From Simplicispira sedimenti (GTDB taxonomy: Bacteria; Pseudomonadota; Gammaproteobacteria; Burkholderiales; Burkholderiaceae_C): a stretch of DNA of 64,000 nt. The notes beneath the pieces are model-generated. The model searched no databases. It worked only from the letters and a program-made list of their open reading frames with translations, and was not told where the DNA came from. Positions 16,686 to 27,488 of the stretch are shown here, piece by piece (the stretch's first letter is position 1; each line of letters begins with the position of its first letter). Where the stretch lies: the NCBI RefSeq assembly GCF_022760965.1, contig NZ_JAKVIJ010000007.1, positions 135,402 through 199,401 of the forward strand, in the 5' to 3' direction. The position numbers and the translations under genes were made by a program.

Positions 16686-16776
16686 TCACAAAACCCGCCG
16701 TGGCGAGCACGGGTGTTCATCAAGGCGTCACGCGCCGCGGTTCCAATGCGGGCTTGACCTCCAGACGCTCTGCCCC

Positions 16777-17292
16777 ATGTTGCTGCTCAAAACCGACAAA
16801 GCCCGCCAGGAACTCATGCCCGGTGTTCGCACCCTGAGCCTGCGCGAGCGCTCGCTGCTCCTGCTGGCCGATGCCAAGCCCATGCAGGAGCTGCAGGCCA
16901 TGTACCACGGTGAGGGAAGCCGGATTGTGGACGAACTGATGCGCGCGGGCTATCTGCGCCACCCCAGCCCCACTGCGTCCACCAACGACGAACCGCCCGC
17001 AAGCCAGGCGCTGCCCCTGCCCCGCTCGCGTGTGCCGCTGCGTTCACTGGCGGGCACCCGCATGTACCTGTTCGACATCTGCGAGCGCATGTTCGCTCGC
17101 CGCAACCCCGACCTGGCCCAGCAGTTCCACACGGCCCTGCGCGACGCCAAGGACCGCTGGAGCATGCTGGATGTGGGCGAGGCCATGCTCGAAGAAGTGG
17201 GCTACCTGGCCGGCACTGAACGCGCTGCCGCTATCCGCGAGCACATGAACCAGTTGCTGCCCCTGGCGCACGAAGAGGCGCTGGCGGCCTGA
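16777..17292 (+). CDS. Hypothetical protein
   Basis: A 171-residue cytoplasmic protein with no signal peptide or membrane helix. Residues 1-65 (RTLSLRERSLLLLADAKPMQ ... SRIVDELMRAGYLRH) resemble a winged-helix layout, with a putative wing ending in GYL. After a Pro/Ala-rich linker (66-90), residues 95-165 form a second helical region (GTRMYLFDICERMFARRNP ... MLEEVGYLAGTERAAAIREH). A DNA-binding or response-linked role is possible but is inference only. The start could be 16777 or the in-frame ATG at 16816. It converges with the methyltransferase gene at 17302. Confidence 0.65.
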   Translation: MLLLKTDKARQELMPGVRTLSLRERSLLLLADAKPMQELQAMYHGEGSRIVDELMRAGYLRHPSPTASTNDEPPASQALPLPRSRVPLRSLAGTRMYLFDICERMFARRNPDLAQQFHTALRDAKDRWSMLDVGEAMLEEVGYLAGTERAAAIREHMNQLLPLAHEEALAA

Positions 17293-17301
17293 GCGCCAAC
17301 G

Positions 17302-18453
17302 CTAGGCTGCCCCCAGGCGCCACAGCGATGTAACCTCGGCGGCGCGTGCCGCGTGCAGCGGGTCACTGGCATCCTGGGCCTTGCCGTGGCGCGGGCGCAC
17401 GTCTTCACGGCCCAGCACGCGCAGGCCCGCCGCCGCGATCCAATCGAGCAACTGGGCGCGGGTGCGCAGGCCCAGGTGTTCGGCCAGGTCGGACAGGATG
17501 AGCCAGCCCTCGCCACCCTCTTCCAGGTGCTGCGCCAGCCCGGCCAGAAAGCCGCGCAGCATGCGGCTGTCCTCGTCGTACACGGCCTGCTCGATGGCAG
17601 ACACGGGCCGAGCGGGCAGCCAGGGCGGGTTGCACACCACCAGGGGGGCGCGGCCGGGCGGAAACAGGTCGGCCTGCAACAACTCCACCCGCTCTTGCAG
17701 ACCCAGGCGCTGCAGGTTGTCCTGCGCACAGGCCAGCGCACGGGGCGCCAGTTCGGTGGCCACCACGCGGCGCACGCCTCGGCGTGCCAACACGGCCGCC
17801 AGCACGCCGGTGCCGGTACCGATGTCAAACGCCAGTGCCTGGCTGGGCAGGGGCTGGCGCGCCACCAGGTCCAGGTACTCCCCACGCACGGGCGAGAACA
17901 CCCCGTAGTGCGGATGGATACGGTTGTGCGGCGCGGCGCCCAGCGCGGCAATCTCCACGCCCTTCTTGCGCCATTCATGCGCGCCCACGATGCCCAGCAG
18001 CTCACGCAGCGACACCACGCTGGGCGTGCCATCGGCCGGGCCCCAGGCCTCGGTACAGGCCACGCGCCAGTCGGGCGCACGGCGCAGGGCGATGCTGTAG
18101 TCCCCCTCCAGCGCAATGAGCAGCGCGCCCAGCGTGCGTGCGCGCTGCGCCTGCGCCTGGCGGTGCAGGTGAAAGCGCGTGGCGGCATCGGCCTGCGCTG
18201 TCTTGGCGGCGGCGCGGGCTGCGGACGATGCTGGCTTGCGTTCGATGCGGCGCTGCAGGGCCTGCAAGAGCTGGCGCGCGTTCTGGAAGTCGCCCCGCCA
18301 CAGCAGTGCCGTGCCCTCGCAGGCCAGGCGGTAGGCCTGGTCAGCGCTCAGGCGGTCGTCGGCGACCTGCACGCGGCGCGGCGCAGCTGCGCCCTGGGCC
18401 GAACGCCAGTGCAGCGTGTGCGTCTGGCCCTGCTCGGCCCATGCGATGGTCAC
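17302..18453 (-). CDS. SAM-dependent methyltransferase (NPPW type)
   Basis: A 383-residue class I methyltransferase. The SAM-binding site is ALAFDIGTGTGVLAAVLARR (about residues 218-237), followed by VVATELAPRAL, and the active-site NPPWLP motif, typical of enzymes methylating amide, amine or nucleic-acid base nitrogens (HemK/PrmC, RsmC, TrmN6 groups). The N-terminal 190 residues form a helical domain of their own (SADQAYRLACEGTALLWRGD and RARTLGALLIALEGDYSIAL), as substrate-recognition domains do in this group. The substrate is unknown. It starts one base after the stop of the GNAT gene and is likely translated with it. Confidence 0.8.
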   Translation of the reverse strand: MTIAWAEQGQTHTLHWRSAQGAAAPRRVQVADDRLSADQAYRLACEGTALLWRGDFQNARQLLQALQRRIERKPASSAARAAAKTAQADAATRFHLHRQAQAQRARTLGALLIALEGDYSIALRRAPDWRVACTEAWGPADGTPSVVSLRELLGIVGAHEWRKKGVEIAALGAAPHNRIHPHYGVFSPVRGEYLDLVARQPLPSQALAFDIGTGTGVLAAVLARRGVRRVVATELAPRALACAQDNLQRLGLQERVELLQADLFPPGRAPLVVCNPPWLPARPVSAIEQAVYDEDSRMLRGFLAGLAQHLEEGGEGWLILSDLAEHLGLRTRAQLLDWIAAAGLRVLGREDVRPRHGKAQDASDPLHAARAAEVTSLWRLGAA

Positions 18454-18454
18454 T

Positions 18455-18973
18455 TCAACTCAGCGGGCGCTGCAAGCGCACTTCTTCGAGCTTGGCACCA
18501 CCGATGACGGCGGTCTTGGCGGTGGACATTTCGCGTTTGAAGCCGGCCATCTCGTGGAAGCGCAGCGCGCGCTCGTTGCGCAGCGGCACCCAGGCGGTGA
18601 CGGTGGTGCAGCCTTCTTCCTGCAGGCCTTCGCGTGCGGCATCCCACAGCGCCAGGCCCACGCCCTTGCTCCAGTGGGTGGGGGCGCAGTAGATGGCCCA
18701 GATCTCACCGGTGGTGGGGCGGGTCTTTTCGTCGCGGGAGCGGTCGAAACCGACAAAGCCCACGATCTTGTCACCATCCACGGCCACCTGGACCTGGGGC
18801 TCGGAATATTCAATGGCTTCGCGCCAGTAGGCCTGGCGCTTTTCGACGGAGAAGGACTTCAGCTGCTCGTCGGGCACCAGTCCTTTGAGGGCGGCCTGTG
18901 CGGCTACGGTGTGGATCTGGGCGATGGCTTTGGCATCGCGGAGTGTGGCGGGACGAACCTGGATACTGGACAT
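18455..18973 (-). CDS. GNAT-family N-acetyltransferase
   Basis: A 172-residue acetyl-CoA-dependent acetyltransferase. The fold is clear: SIQVRPATLRDAKAIAQIH (beta1-alpha1), VAVDGDKIVGFVGFDRSRDE (beta2-4), EIWAIYCAPTHWSKGVGLAL with the acetyl-CoA loop of the Q/RxxGxG/A type, here WSKGVG, and a final VPLRNERALRFHEMAGFKRE. The acceptor is not predictable. It is one base upstream of the methyltransferase gene, so the two may act on the same class of molecule, as acetylation/methylation pairs sometimes do; that is inference. Confidence 0.88.
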   Translation of the reverse strand: MSSIQVRPATLRDAKAIAQIHTVAAQAALKGLVPDEQLKSFSVEKRQAYWREAIEYSEPQVQVAVDGDKIVGFVGFDRSRDEKTRPTTGEIWAIYCAPTHWSKGVGLALWDAAREGLQEEGCTTVTAWVPLRNERALRFHEMAGFKREMSTAKTAVIGGAKLEEVRLQRPLS

Positions 18974-19034
18974 GAAAAACCGACCGGAAACAAACTGTCA
19001 AAAAACGAAACGGAGCGGCATTGTCGCCGCAAAT

Positions 19035-19057
19035 GAAAAACGCCCCTCCACGGGGCG
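19035..19057 (-). terminator. Rho-independent terminator after the aldehyde dehydrogenase gene
   Basis: On the minus strand the stem CGCCCC / GGGGCG is followed by five T, 36 bases beyond the stop at 19093. Confidence 0.7.
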
Positions 19058-19092
19058 GGAAAACGGGGCTGTGCCCCGGCGCTTTCCAGTGC

Positions 19093-20532
19093 TCAGAAAA
19101 GGCGGCGCAGCAGGCCCATGACCTGGTCGAAACGCGGCCCGTAGGGTGGGTAGAACAGGTGGCCCATGGCCCAGCGCGACTGCACCAGCACCGACTTCTG
19201 GTGGCAAAAACGCAGGAAGCCCTGCTCGCCATGGTAGGCGCCCCAGCCGCTGTCGCCCACACCGCCAAAAGGCAGGCCGTCGTGGGCAATGTGCATGAGC
19301 GTGTCGTTCACGGTGACCCCGCCGCTGACGGTGCGGCGCAACACGTCGTCGCGCACGGTGGTGTCGTTGCCGAACCAGTACAGCGCCAGCGGGCGCGGGC
19401 CGCTGTTGATGTGGGTGATGGCGTCGTCGAGGCGCTCGTAGGAGATCACGGGCAGGACGGGGCCGAAGATTTCTTCCTGCATGAGCTGCATGCCCGAGGT
19501 GGCACCGAACACCAGCACCGGCGCCATCTGGCGGCTGGTGCCGCCATCTTGCACCGCCGCCTGCGGCGTGGGCGATTCGCCAGGGGCCGGGTCCATGTTC
19601 TGCACGTCGGCCCCCTGGGTCTGCGCCTGCTGCACCATGGTGCGCAGGCGGGCCAGGTGGCGCGGGCTGATGATGGAAGCGTAGTCGGGGTTGCCCGCGA
19701 TGCGCGGGAACAGCTGGGCCACGGCCGCGCGGAAGGATTCGGCAAACGCCGCCTCCTGGCCGCGCGGCAGCAGCACGTAGTCGGGGGCGATGCAGGTCTG
19801 CCCGGCATTGAGCAGCTTGCCGTGCGCGATCTTGAGGGCAGCGTCCTTCAGGTCGCAGCTGGCGTCGATGATGCAGGGCGACTTGCCGCCCAGCTCCAGC
19901 GTGGTGGGCGTCAGGTTGGCGGCGGCGGCCTGCGCCACCTTGCGCCCCACGGCCGTGGAGCCCGTGAACACCAGGTGGTCGAAGGGCAGCGCACTGAAGG
20001 CGCTGGCCACGGTCGCATCGCCCTGCACCACGCAAACCTCTTCGGGGGTGAAGAACTGGGCCAGCAACTGCGCCAGCTGGGCCGAGGTGTGGGGCGTGAG
20101 TTCGCTGGGCTTGATCATCACGCGGTTGCCCGCGGCCAGCGCGGTGATCGCCGGTGCCAGCGCGAGCTGCACCGGGTAGTTCCAGGGCGCGACCACGCCC
20201 ACCACGCCCAGCGGCTGGCGCAGGATCATGGCGCTGGCGGGCTGCAGGTACAGCGGCGTGCCAACGCGCTGCGGCTTCATCCAGCGCGCCAGGTGGCGCA
20301 GGGTGTGGCCGATGAGCGAGCGCAGTACGAACATGTCGGCAATCTCGGTCAGGCGCTGCGAACGCACGCCGAAGTCGGCCTGCACGGCAGCGGCCAGCGT
20401 GGGGCCGTGCTCGTCCAGGAGCTTGCGCATGCGCAGCAGGCGCTCGCGGCGCACCAGCAGGGGCACATCCACCTGGGCGCGGCTGGCCTGGTACTGTGCG
20501 TCAAACAGGGCTTGAAGGTCGGCGTGGGTCAT
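19093..20532 (-). CDS. Coniferyl-aldehyde-dehydrogenase-like aldehyde dehydrogenase
   Basis: A 479-residue NAD(P)-dependent enzyme oxidising aldehydes to acids. Active-site parts are APWNYP (about 115-120), VFTGSTAVGRKV (188-199), LELGGKSP with the general-base Glu213, and LLNAGQTCIAPDYVLLP with the nucleophile Cys247. The AGQTCIAPDYVLLP form and the short 480-residue length point to the coniferyl aldehyde dehydrogenase subgroup (CalB-like) rather than classic ALDHs. The end (YPPYGPRFDQVMGLLRRLF) is also typical of that group. No other lignin-monomer genes are near, so the natural substrate is unknown. The ATG at 20532 is chosen by homology; long upstream codons do not resemble the family. 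Confidence 0.88.
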   Translation of the reverse strand: MTHADLQALFDAQYQASRAQVDVPLLVRRERLLRMRKLLDEHGPTLAAAVQADFGVRSQRLTEIADMFVLRSLIGHTLRHLARWMKPQRVGTPLYLQPASAMILRQPLGVVGVVAPWNYPVQLALAPAITALAAGNRVMIKPSELTPHTSAQLAQLLAQFFTPEEVCVVQGDATVASAFSALPFDHLVFTGSTAVGRKVAQAAAANLTPTTLELGGKSPCIIDASCDLKDAALKIAHGKLLNAGQTCIAPDYVLLPRGQEAAFAESFRAAVAQLFPRIAGNPDYASIISPRHLARLRTMVQQAQTQGADVQNMDPAPGESPTPQAAVQDGGTSRQMAPVLVFGATSGMQLMQEEIFGPVLPVISYERLDDAITHINSGPRPLALYWFGNDTTVRDDVLRRTVSGGVTVNDTLMHIAHDGLPFGGVGDSGWGAYHGEQGFLRFCHQKSVLVQSRWAMGHLFYPPYGPRFDQVMGLLRRLF

Positions 20533-20581
20533 CCGCGCATCATACGGGCGGCAGGCATCCCGCATGTGTAGGGAGTTGCGT

Positions 20582-20926
20582 CTATCGCGGCGCGCCCGGC
20601 TCGCGCGGCTGCACGTCGGTGATGTCCTCGGCGCCAGGCAGAGGGCGCAGGTGCGCAGGGGTGTCTGTACCCGGCGCAGCGCTGCGGCCAGAGCCCATCC
20701 AGTGCTCGCTTCGGCGCACCACGGTCGTCCAGCCGGTGCGCGGGTCGATGGGCATGGCCCAGGGAGTGACCGAGCGGCCCGTGACGCGCGCCCACAGGGC
20801 ACGCAGCCCCCAGAGCAAGGCCAGCACCAGGGCTGCGGCCAGCAGGCTCACAAAGAACACCACGCCCATGGCCAGCAGCAACAGGCGCAGCATCCAGCGG
20901 GCCAGGCCCGCAAGCAGATCGTTCAA
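20582..20926 (-). CDS. Hypothetical inner-membrane protein
   Basis: A 114-residue protein with one long hydrophobic stretch at about residues 13-44 (RLLLLAMGVVFFVSLLAAAL and on), long enough for one or two tight membrane helices. A soluble Pro/Arg-rich tail follows, with WAMPIDPRTGWTTVVRRSEH and LRPLPGAEDITDV. It is not recognised. It precedes the aldehyde dehydrogenase gene by 49 bases on the same strand and may be co-transcribed with it. A dispersed repeat lies between its start and the clpB stop. Confidence 0.7.
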   Translation of the reverse strand: MNDLLAGLARWMLRLLLLAMGVVFFVSLLAAALVLALLWGLRALWARVTGRSVTPWAMPIDPRTGWTTVVRRSEHWMGSGRSAAPGTDTPAHLRPLPGAEDITDVQPREPGAPR

Positions 20927-20943
20927 GCAACCTCCAGGTGTTT

Positions 20944-21003
20944 GAGTGAAATCGGCATCCAGCGCCCGTATTTCAGGCGCAAGATGCTATCTATTTTATA
21001 GCA
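20944..21003 (+). repeat. Two-hairpin dispersed repeat, copy 3
   Basis: Contains CAGCGCCCGTATTTCAGGCG, then AAGATGCTAT and TTTTATAGCA. The first hairpin is GCGC ... GCGC and the second is ATGCTAT ... ATAGCAT. It lies two bases beyond the clpB stop codon and could also act as the 3' end structure of clpB mRNA. Confidence 0.75.
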
Positions 21004-21005
21004 TA

Positions 21006-23609
<2,604 letters not shown>

Positions 23610-23751
23610 GGCGAATGTTTCTCCTATTGCATCCCAACTAAGGCCCGCTTTCAGTTTTTCAACGGCGCACCGCCACAACATCCGCGCCGCGCCCCTTGAC
23701 TTTGAAGTTTCTCGAAGGTTTGCAATGGAGCCTATTTCACCAGGAGAACCC

Positions 23752-24522
23752 ATGTCCCCCACCGAGCACCGTGCCCTGCTGCGCCCCACAGCCATTCTGG
23801 ACTACACCCATCCCCGGATCGAGGCCCTGATCCAGTCACGCGGCTGGCGGCGCCTGCCAACGCGCGAGCGCATCGCCGCCATCTATGACTTTGTACGCAA
23901 CGACATCGCCTTTGGCTACAACCTGGCCGACGACCTGCCCGCCTCGCGCGTGCTGGACGATGGGCTGGGCCAGTGCAATACCAAGGGCAGCCTGCTGATG
24001 GCCTTGCTGCGGGCCTGTGGCATCCCCTGCCGCCTGCACGGCTTCACCATCGACAAGGCACTGCAGAAAGGCGCCATCACCGGCCTGGCCTACGCCCTGG
24101 CGCCACGCAACATCGTGCACAGCTGGGTCGAGGTGGAACTGGACGGCCAGTGGCTGGAACTGGAAGGCTTCATCCTGGATGCCGACTACCTGCGCGCTCT
24201 GCAACAACGCTTTGCCAAGCACCAGGGGCCTTTTTGCGGCTATGGAGTTGCCACGCCCGACCTGCACGCCCCTCCCGTCGAATGGAATGGCGGCAACACC
24301 CACATCCAGAAAGACGGCATCAACCAGGACTTGGGGGTGTTCGACGACCCGGACCGCTTTTACGCGCGCCATGGCGCGAACCTGGACGGCCTCAAGCGCT
24401 GGCTGTTCCAGACCGTGGTACGCCGCTGGATGAACCGGAACGTGGCGCGCATCCGCAGTGCCCAGTCCAGCCACCCACCGCAGGCAGGCAGCCAGCCAGC
24501 AACGCCTCAAGGGCGCCAGTAG
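23752..24522 (+). CDS. Transglutaminase-like cysteine protease family protein
   Basis: A 256-residue cytoplasmic protein of the transglutaminase-like superfamily. The catalytic triad is readable: Cys75 in GLGQCNTKGS, His123 in IVHSWVEVEL and Asp143 in GFILDADYL. Bacterial members are usually proteases or amidases whose targets are unknown. The start at 23752 has AGGAGA about nine bases upstream; an ATG at 23725 lacks one. It is divergent from clpB, and its last 16 bases overlap the end of the convergent GNAT gene. Confidence 0.85.
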   Translation: MSPTEHRALLRPTAILDYTHPRIEALIQSRGWRRLPTRERIAAIYDFVRNDIAFGYNLADDLPASRVLDDGLGQCNTKGSLLMALLRACGIPCRLHGFTIDKALQKGAITGLAYALAPRNIVHSWVEVELDGQWLELEGFILDADYLRALQQRFAKHQGPFCGYGVATPDLHAPPVEWNGGNTHIQKDGINQDLGVFDDPDRFYARHGANLDGLKRWLFQTVVRRWMNRNVARIRSAQSSHPPQAGSQPATPQGRQ

Positions 24523-25256
24523 GCATAGCCCCAGGCCAGCGCCAGCCCCGCGCGCCGGTACAACGCCAGTGCGGGGGCGTTGTGCTGGTCCACCTGCAGG
24601 AACACGCGCTCGATGCCGCGCTGGCGCGCCTCTTGCGCCATGGCGCGCAGCACACATGCCGCCAGGCCCTGGCCGCGCTGCGCCGCCGCCGTGCGCATGC
24701 CATGCACACCCAGCCAGCCCTGGCTGTAGCTCGCCGCGCCGCAGGCCACGGTCTCGCCCGCCCTTTGCACGCTGGCATAGCACAGCCCCTGGGCACGGGC
24801 CAGTGCGCGGGCGCGGCTGGCACCGTCCACCGGGTCCAGGCCTGCGCCCAGGTACATGGCCATCCAGGCGGCGTCGGGCTGGGCATCCAAGCGCGTGGCG
24901 GGGCCGGCGGCGGGGAGATCGAGCAAGGCCTGCACCGTGCCCACCTGGGTCCAGGTGGGCTGGCAGCGCTGCCAGCCCTGGGCCTGCAAGGCTTGGTGCC
25001 AGGTCGCATACGCCGGCACATCGGGCAAGCGCAAGGCGGGTACAAAGCCGACCGCACGATAGGCCTGCACGATGGCATCGAGCCGCTCCAGCGGCTGCGC
25101 CGCATGGTGCAGGGGCACGGCGCTGCGTGCACGACCCACGGTGCCGCTGTCCATGGGCAGCAGCCAACCCGGCTGCTCATCCAGGCGCTCGGGCGCCACG
25201 GCGGCCACAGTAGCGCGCTCGATCGATTCGATGTCGGGGGTGATGACGGTATCCAT
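24507..25256 (-). CDS. GNAT-family N-acetyltransferase
   Basis: A 249-residue protein whose C-terminal half is a GNAT domain: VACGAASYSQGWLGVHGMRT (beta4), AAQRGQGLAACVLRAMAQEA with the acetyl-CoA loop RGQGLA, and QVDQHNAPALALYRRAGLA (beta6-7). The N-terminal 110 residues look like a decayed or divergent second GNAT copy (PALRLPDVPAYATWHQALQA), a layout seen in tandem-GNAT proteins. The acceptor is unknown. The ATG at 25256 is chosen; a TTG three codons upstream is possible. It follows the DUF1284 gene by 31 bases on the same strand. Confidence 0.8.
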   Translation of the reverse strand: MDTVITPDIESIERATVAAVAPERLDEQPGWLLPMDSGTVGRARSAVPLHHAAQPLERLDAIVQAYRAVGFVPALRLPDVPAYATWHQALQAQGWQRCQPTWTQVGTVQALLDLPAAGPATRLDAQPDAAWMAMYLGAGLDPVDGASRARALARAQGLCYASVQRAGETVACGAASYSQGWLGVHGMRTAAAQRGQGLAACVLRAMAQEARQRGIERVFLQVDQHNAPALALYRRAGLALAWGYAYWRP

Positions 25257-25287
25257 TTCAGCCAACCATCATGCCGGATAGTTGCCG

Positions 25288-25734
25288 TCAGTCCATGGGC
25301 GCAGCGTCCAGCTCCATGTGCAGTAGCGTGCCCGCAAAACCGTCCTGCGCAATGTCCGTGCACAAGTGCTCCCAGGGGCAGCCCGTGCACGCGCTGCGGA
25401 TGTCCCCCTGGGCAAAGGCAGCACGCAATTGCGCCAGGCGCAACGCGCTGAGCGCAACGCGCGCTCCAGGCACAAGCGCCTGGCCCAACCAGGGGGCCAG
25501 CGCATCGGCCGCCAGTCGATCGCGCTGCGTGACGCTCGTGTTGTGGCAATGCGCACAGGCATCGCTGCACAGGGGAGCGCAAATGGCGTCCGGGCCCGTG
25601 ACCAGCTCCATGGGTTCTCCAGCCCCCAGCCGCTGCACGATGCCATTGAACCCGTGGACGAAGGCCGGGCTGTAGCCTTCACCCGAATAGCTCAGCATGC
25701 ACAGCAGATGGTGTGCACGCATTGGCACGGCCAT
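25288..25734 (-). CDS. DUF1284 Cys-rich protein
   Basis: A 148-residue protein of the DUF1284 family. The N-terminus MRAHHLLCMLSYSGEGYSP is the family signature, and eight or more cysteines (CAPLCSDACAHCHN, CTGCPWEHLC) suggest a metal or Fe-S site. The start at 25734 overlaps the bioY stop in the sequence TGATG, which indicates translational coupling with bioY; an internal ATG at 25722 is also possible. The function is unknown to me; coupling with bioY suggests a link to biotin or, given Fe-S chemistry, to biotin synthase, but that is inference. Confidence 0.85.
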   Translation of the reverse strand: MAVPMRAHHLLCMLSYSGEGYSPAFVHGFNGIVQRLGAGEPMELVTGPDAICAPLCSDACAHCHNTSVTQRDRLAADALAPWLGQALVPGARVALSALRLAQLRAAFAQGDIRSACTGCPWEHLCTDIAQDGFAGTLLHMELDAAPMD

Positions 25735-26312
25735 CAGCGCTTCCAGTGGCTGCGCGCGCTGTGCCACAGGGCCAGCGATGCCGCGCCCAGGGCCGACTTG
25801 ACCACATCACCGACCAAAAAGGGCTGCACACCCAACTGCCAGCCCTTGGCCGCGCCCACCATGGCCCCCAACCAGAGCCCACCCAGCGCCAGGATCAGCG
25901 TGGTGCACAAAAACATGGCCCCAAAGGCACGCAGTGGGCGGGCGCCATCCCAACCGCGTGCGGCCAGCCAACCCATCAGCACCGCACCGACCGGGAAGGC
26001 AAACAGGTACCCGCCCGTGGGCCCGAAGAAGGGTGCGAGGCCGCCCTTGCCGCCAGCCAGCACCGGCATGCCCAGCGCCGCTTCGAGCAGCCAGGCCAGC
26101 ACGGTCAACCCACCCAGGCGCCAGCCGTAGAGCGCGCCCACCATGAGCACGGCAAAGGTCTGCATGGACACCGGCACGGGCGACAGCGGAATGCTCACAT
26201 ACGACGACAGGGTGAGCACCACCGTGCCCGCCAACACCAAGCCCGCCTGGCGCAACCACCGCGCCGGGCCTTGCACACCGACGACCGGGGAAGCAGAAAC
26301 ATCTTGAGTCAT
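25734..26312 (-). CDS. bioY: Biotin transporter BioY
   Basis: Substrate-binding membrane (S) component for biotin uptake; 192 residues with about six helices. Family segments are SIPLSPVPVSMQTFAVLMVG and LPVLAGGKGGLAPFFGPTGG, then GYLFAFPVGAVLMGWLAARG. In the absence of BioM and BioN, solitary BioY proteins can transport biotin alone or share an ECF module; neither bioM nor bioN is in the window. The ATG at 26312 (MTQDVSASP) has AGGA about ten bases upstream. A BirA operator-like dyad lies between it and divergent birA, so it should be repressed when biotin is plentiful. Confidence 0.93.
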   Translation of the reverse strand: MTQDVSASPVVGVQGPARWLRQAGLVLAGTVVLTLSSYVSIPLSPVPVSMQTFAVLMVGALYGWRLGGLTVLAWLLEAALGMPVLAGGKGGLAPFFGPTGGYLFAFPVGAVLMGWLAARGWDGARPLRAFGAMFLCTTLILALGGLWLGAMVGAAKGWQLGVQPFLVGDVVKSALGAASLALWHSARSHWKR

Positions 26313-26396
26313 GAACCAATCCTGATGAACAAAACAATGACGAAGGCTTGCTCCCCCGCCGCAAAACGCAGGCAAGTATCTGCACCGAAGCGCCAA

Positions 26397-26428
26397 TTGT
26401 CAACCAAAATTTATAATTACGTTTACAC
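26397..26428. promoter_or_regulatory. BirA operator between bioY and birA
   Basis: TTGTCAACC - 14 bases - CGTTTACAC fits the proteobacterial BirA site TTGTAAACC-N14-GGTTTACAA at 15 of 18 arm positions, with the exact spacing. It is also the only AT-rich stretch in this gap (AAAATTTATAATTA), so it probably overlaps the bioY promoter. Confidence 0.75.
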
Positions 26429-26484
26429 AAATCAGGCTCAGGGCATCAAGTCTGGTCACGACAAACTGCGGCACACTCCCCGGC

Positions 26485-27474
26485 ATGAAAGCCACCTTGG
26501 ATCCCCGCGAAGTGCTGCAGCAACTGGCCCATGGCGGGCCGGTGTCGGGTGCGGAGCTGGCTGCGCAACTGGGTGTCACACGCGCCGCCGTCTGGAAGCA
26601 GATCGAGGCGCTGCGCGCCGCTGGGCTGCCCATCGAGGCACGCACCAAGGTGGGCTACTGTCTGCCCTGGCCCATGGAGCTGCTGGACGCCGAGCGCATC
26701 CAGCAGGCCCTGCCCAACCCAGCCGCCCCCGTGCAAGTGCATTGGGCGCTCGATTCCACGCAGGATGCGCTGGCGCGCCTGCCGGGCGACGCCCCTGATC
26801 TGTCCGTGGTGCTGGCCGAAACACAGACGCAAGGGCGTGGTCGGCGTGGGCATGGGTGGGCGTCCCCCCCTTGCCAGGGTCTGTACCTGTCGTGTCTGAA
26901 GCACTTCGCGGGCGGGCCCGCCAGCCTGGCGGGCCTGTCCATTGCCGCCGGGGTGTGCGTGGCCCAGGCCCTGACCGAAGCCGGTGTGCCGGACCTGCAA
27001 CTCAAATGGCCCAATGACGTGCTGGCGCACGGCGCCAAGCTGGCTGGCGTCCTGATCGAGGTGCAGGGCGAATACGACGGCCCCTGCACCGCGCGCGTGG
27101 GCGTGGGCGTGAACCTGCGGCTGCCACCGGAATGGCATGCCAGGCTGGGTCAGCCCGTCACGGACCTGGCCTCGCTGTGCGGCGGTAGGCCGCCGGAGCG
27201 CAATGCGCTGGCGGCGCGGCTGATCGACCATCTGCGCACGGGTTTGATCACATTCGAGGAAAAAGGCCTGGCGCCCTTCGTGCCTGACTTTGCCCGGCGG
27301 GATGCACTGGCGGGCCAGGCACTGACCCTCACCGGTGCGGGGGACCTGCACCATGGCGTGGGCCGGGGAATCGATGCCCGTGGCGCGCTGCGCGTGGAAC
27401 ACGCGGGCCAGGTACACACCATCCAGAGCAGCCATGTGTCGGTGCGCCTGCAGCCCTCGTCGGGCGGCGGCTGA
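26485..27474 (+). CDS. birA: Bifunctional biotin--protein ligase / biotin operon repressor
   Basis: Attaches biotin to carboxylase BCCP domains through biotinoyl-AMP, and in this long form also binds DNA. The 329 residues include an N-terminal helix-turn-helix (SGAELAAQLGVTRAAVWKQI, about 21-40), the central catalytic domain with the biotin-AMP loop GRGRRGHGW (117-125) and KWPNDVL, and a short C-terminal SH3-like domain. The HTH marks it as the regulatory group II form, consistent with the BirA-type dyad 57 bases upstream. It is divergent from bioY and ends 14 bases from the moaE stop. Confidence 0.95.
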   Translation: MKATLDPREVLQQLAHGGPVSGAELAAQLGVTRAAVWKQIEALRAAGLPIEARTKVGYCLPWPMELLDAERIQQALPNPAAPVQVHWALDSTQDALARLPGDAPDLSVVLAETQTQGRGRRGHGWASPPCQGLYLSCLKHFAGGPASLAGLSIAAGVCVAQALTEAGVPDLQLKWPNDVLAHGAKLAGVLIEVQGEYDGPCTARVGVGVNLRLPPEWHARLGQPVTDLASLCGGRPPERNALAARLIDHLRTGLITFEEKGLAPFVPDFARRDALAGQALTLTGAGDLHHGVGRGIDARGALRVEHAGQVHTIQSSHVSVRLQPSSGGG

Positions 27475-27488
27475 CCCCCTCGGCGCCC

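Noticed and set aside
23625..23665. Heat-shock promoter of clpB
   Set aside because: GTTGAAA-N13-CCTTAGTT has a poor -10; it is noted in the clpB entry but not strong enough to list.
24507..24522. Overlap of convergent genes as a sign of a broken gene
   Set aside because: Both the transglutaminase-like and the GNAT gene keep their full family domains; a 16-base overlap of 3' ends is common in dense genomes.
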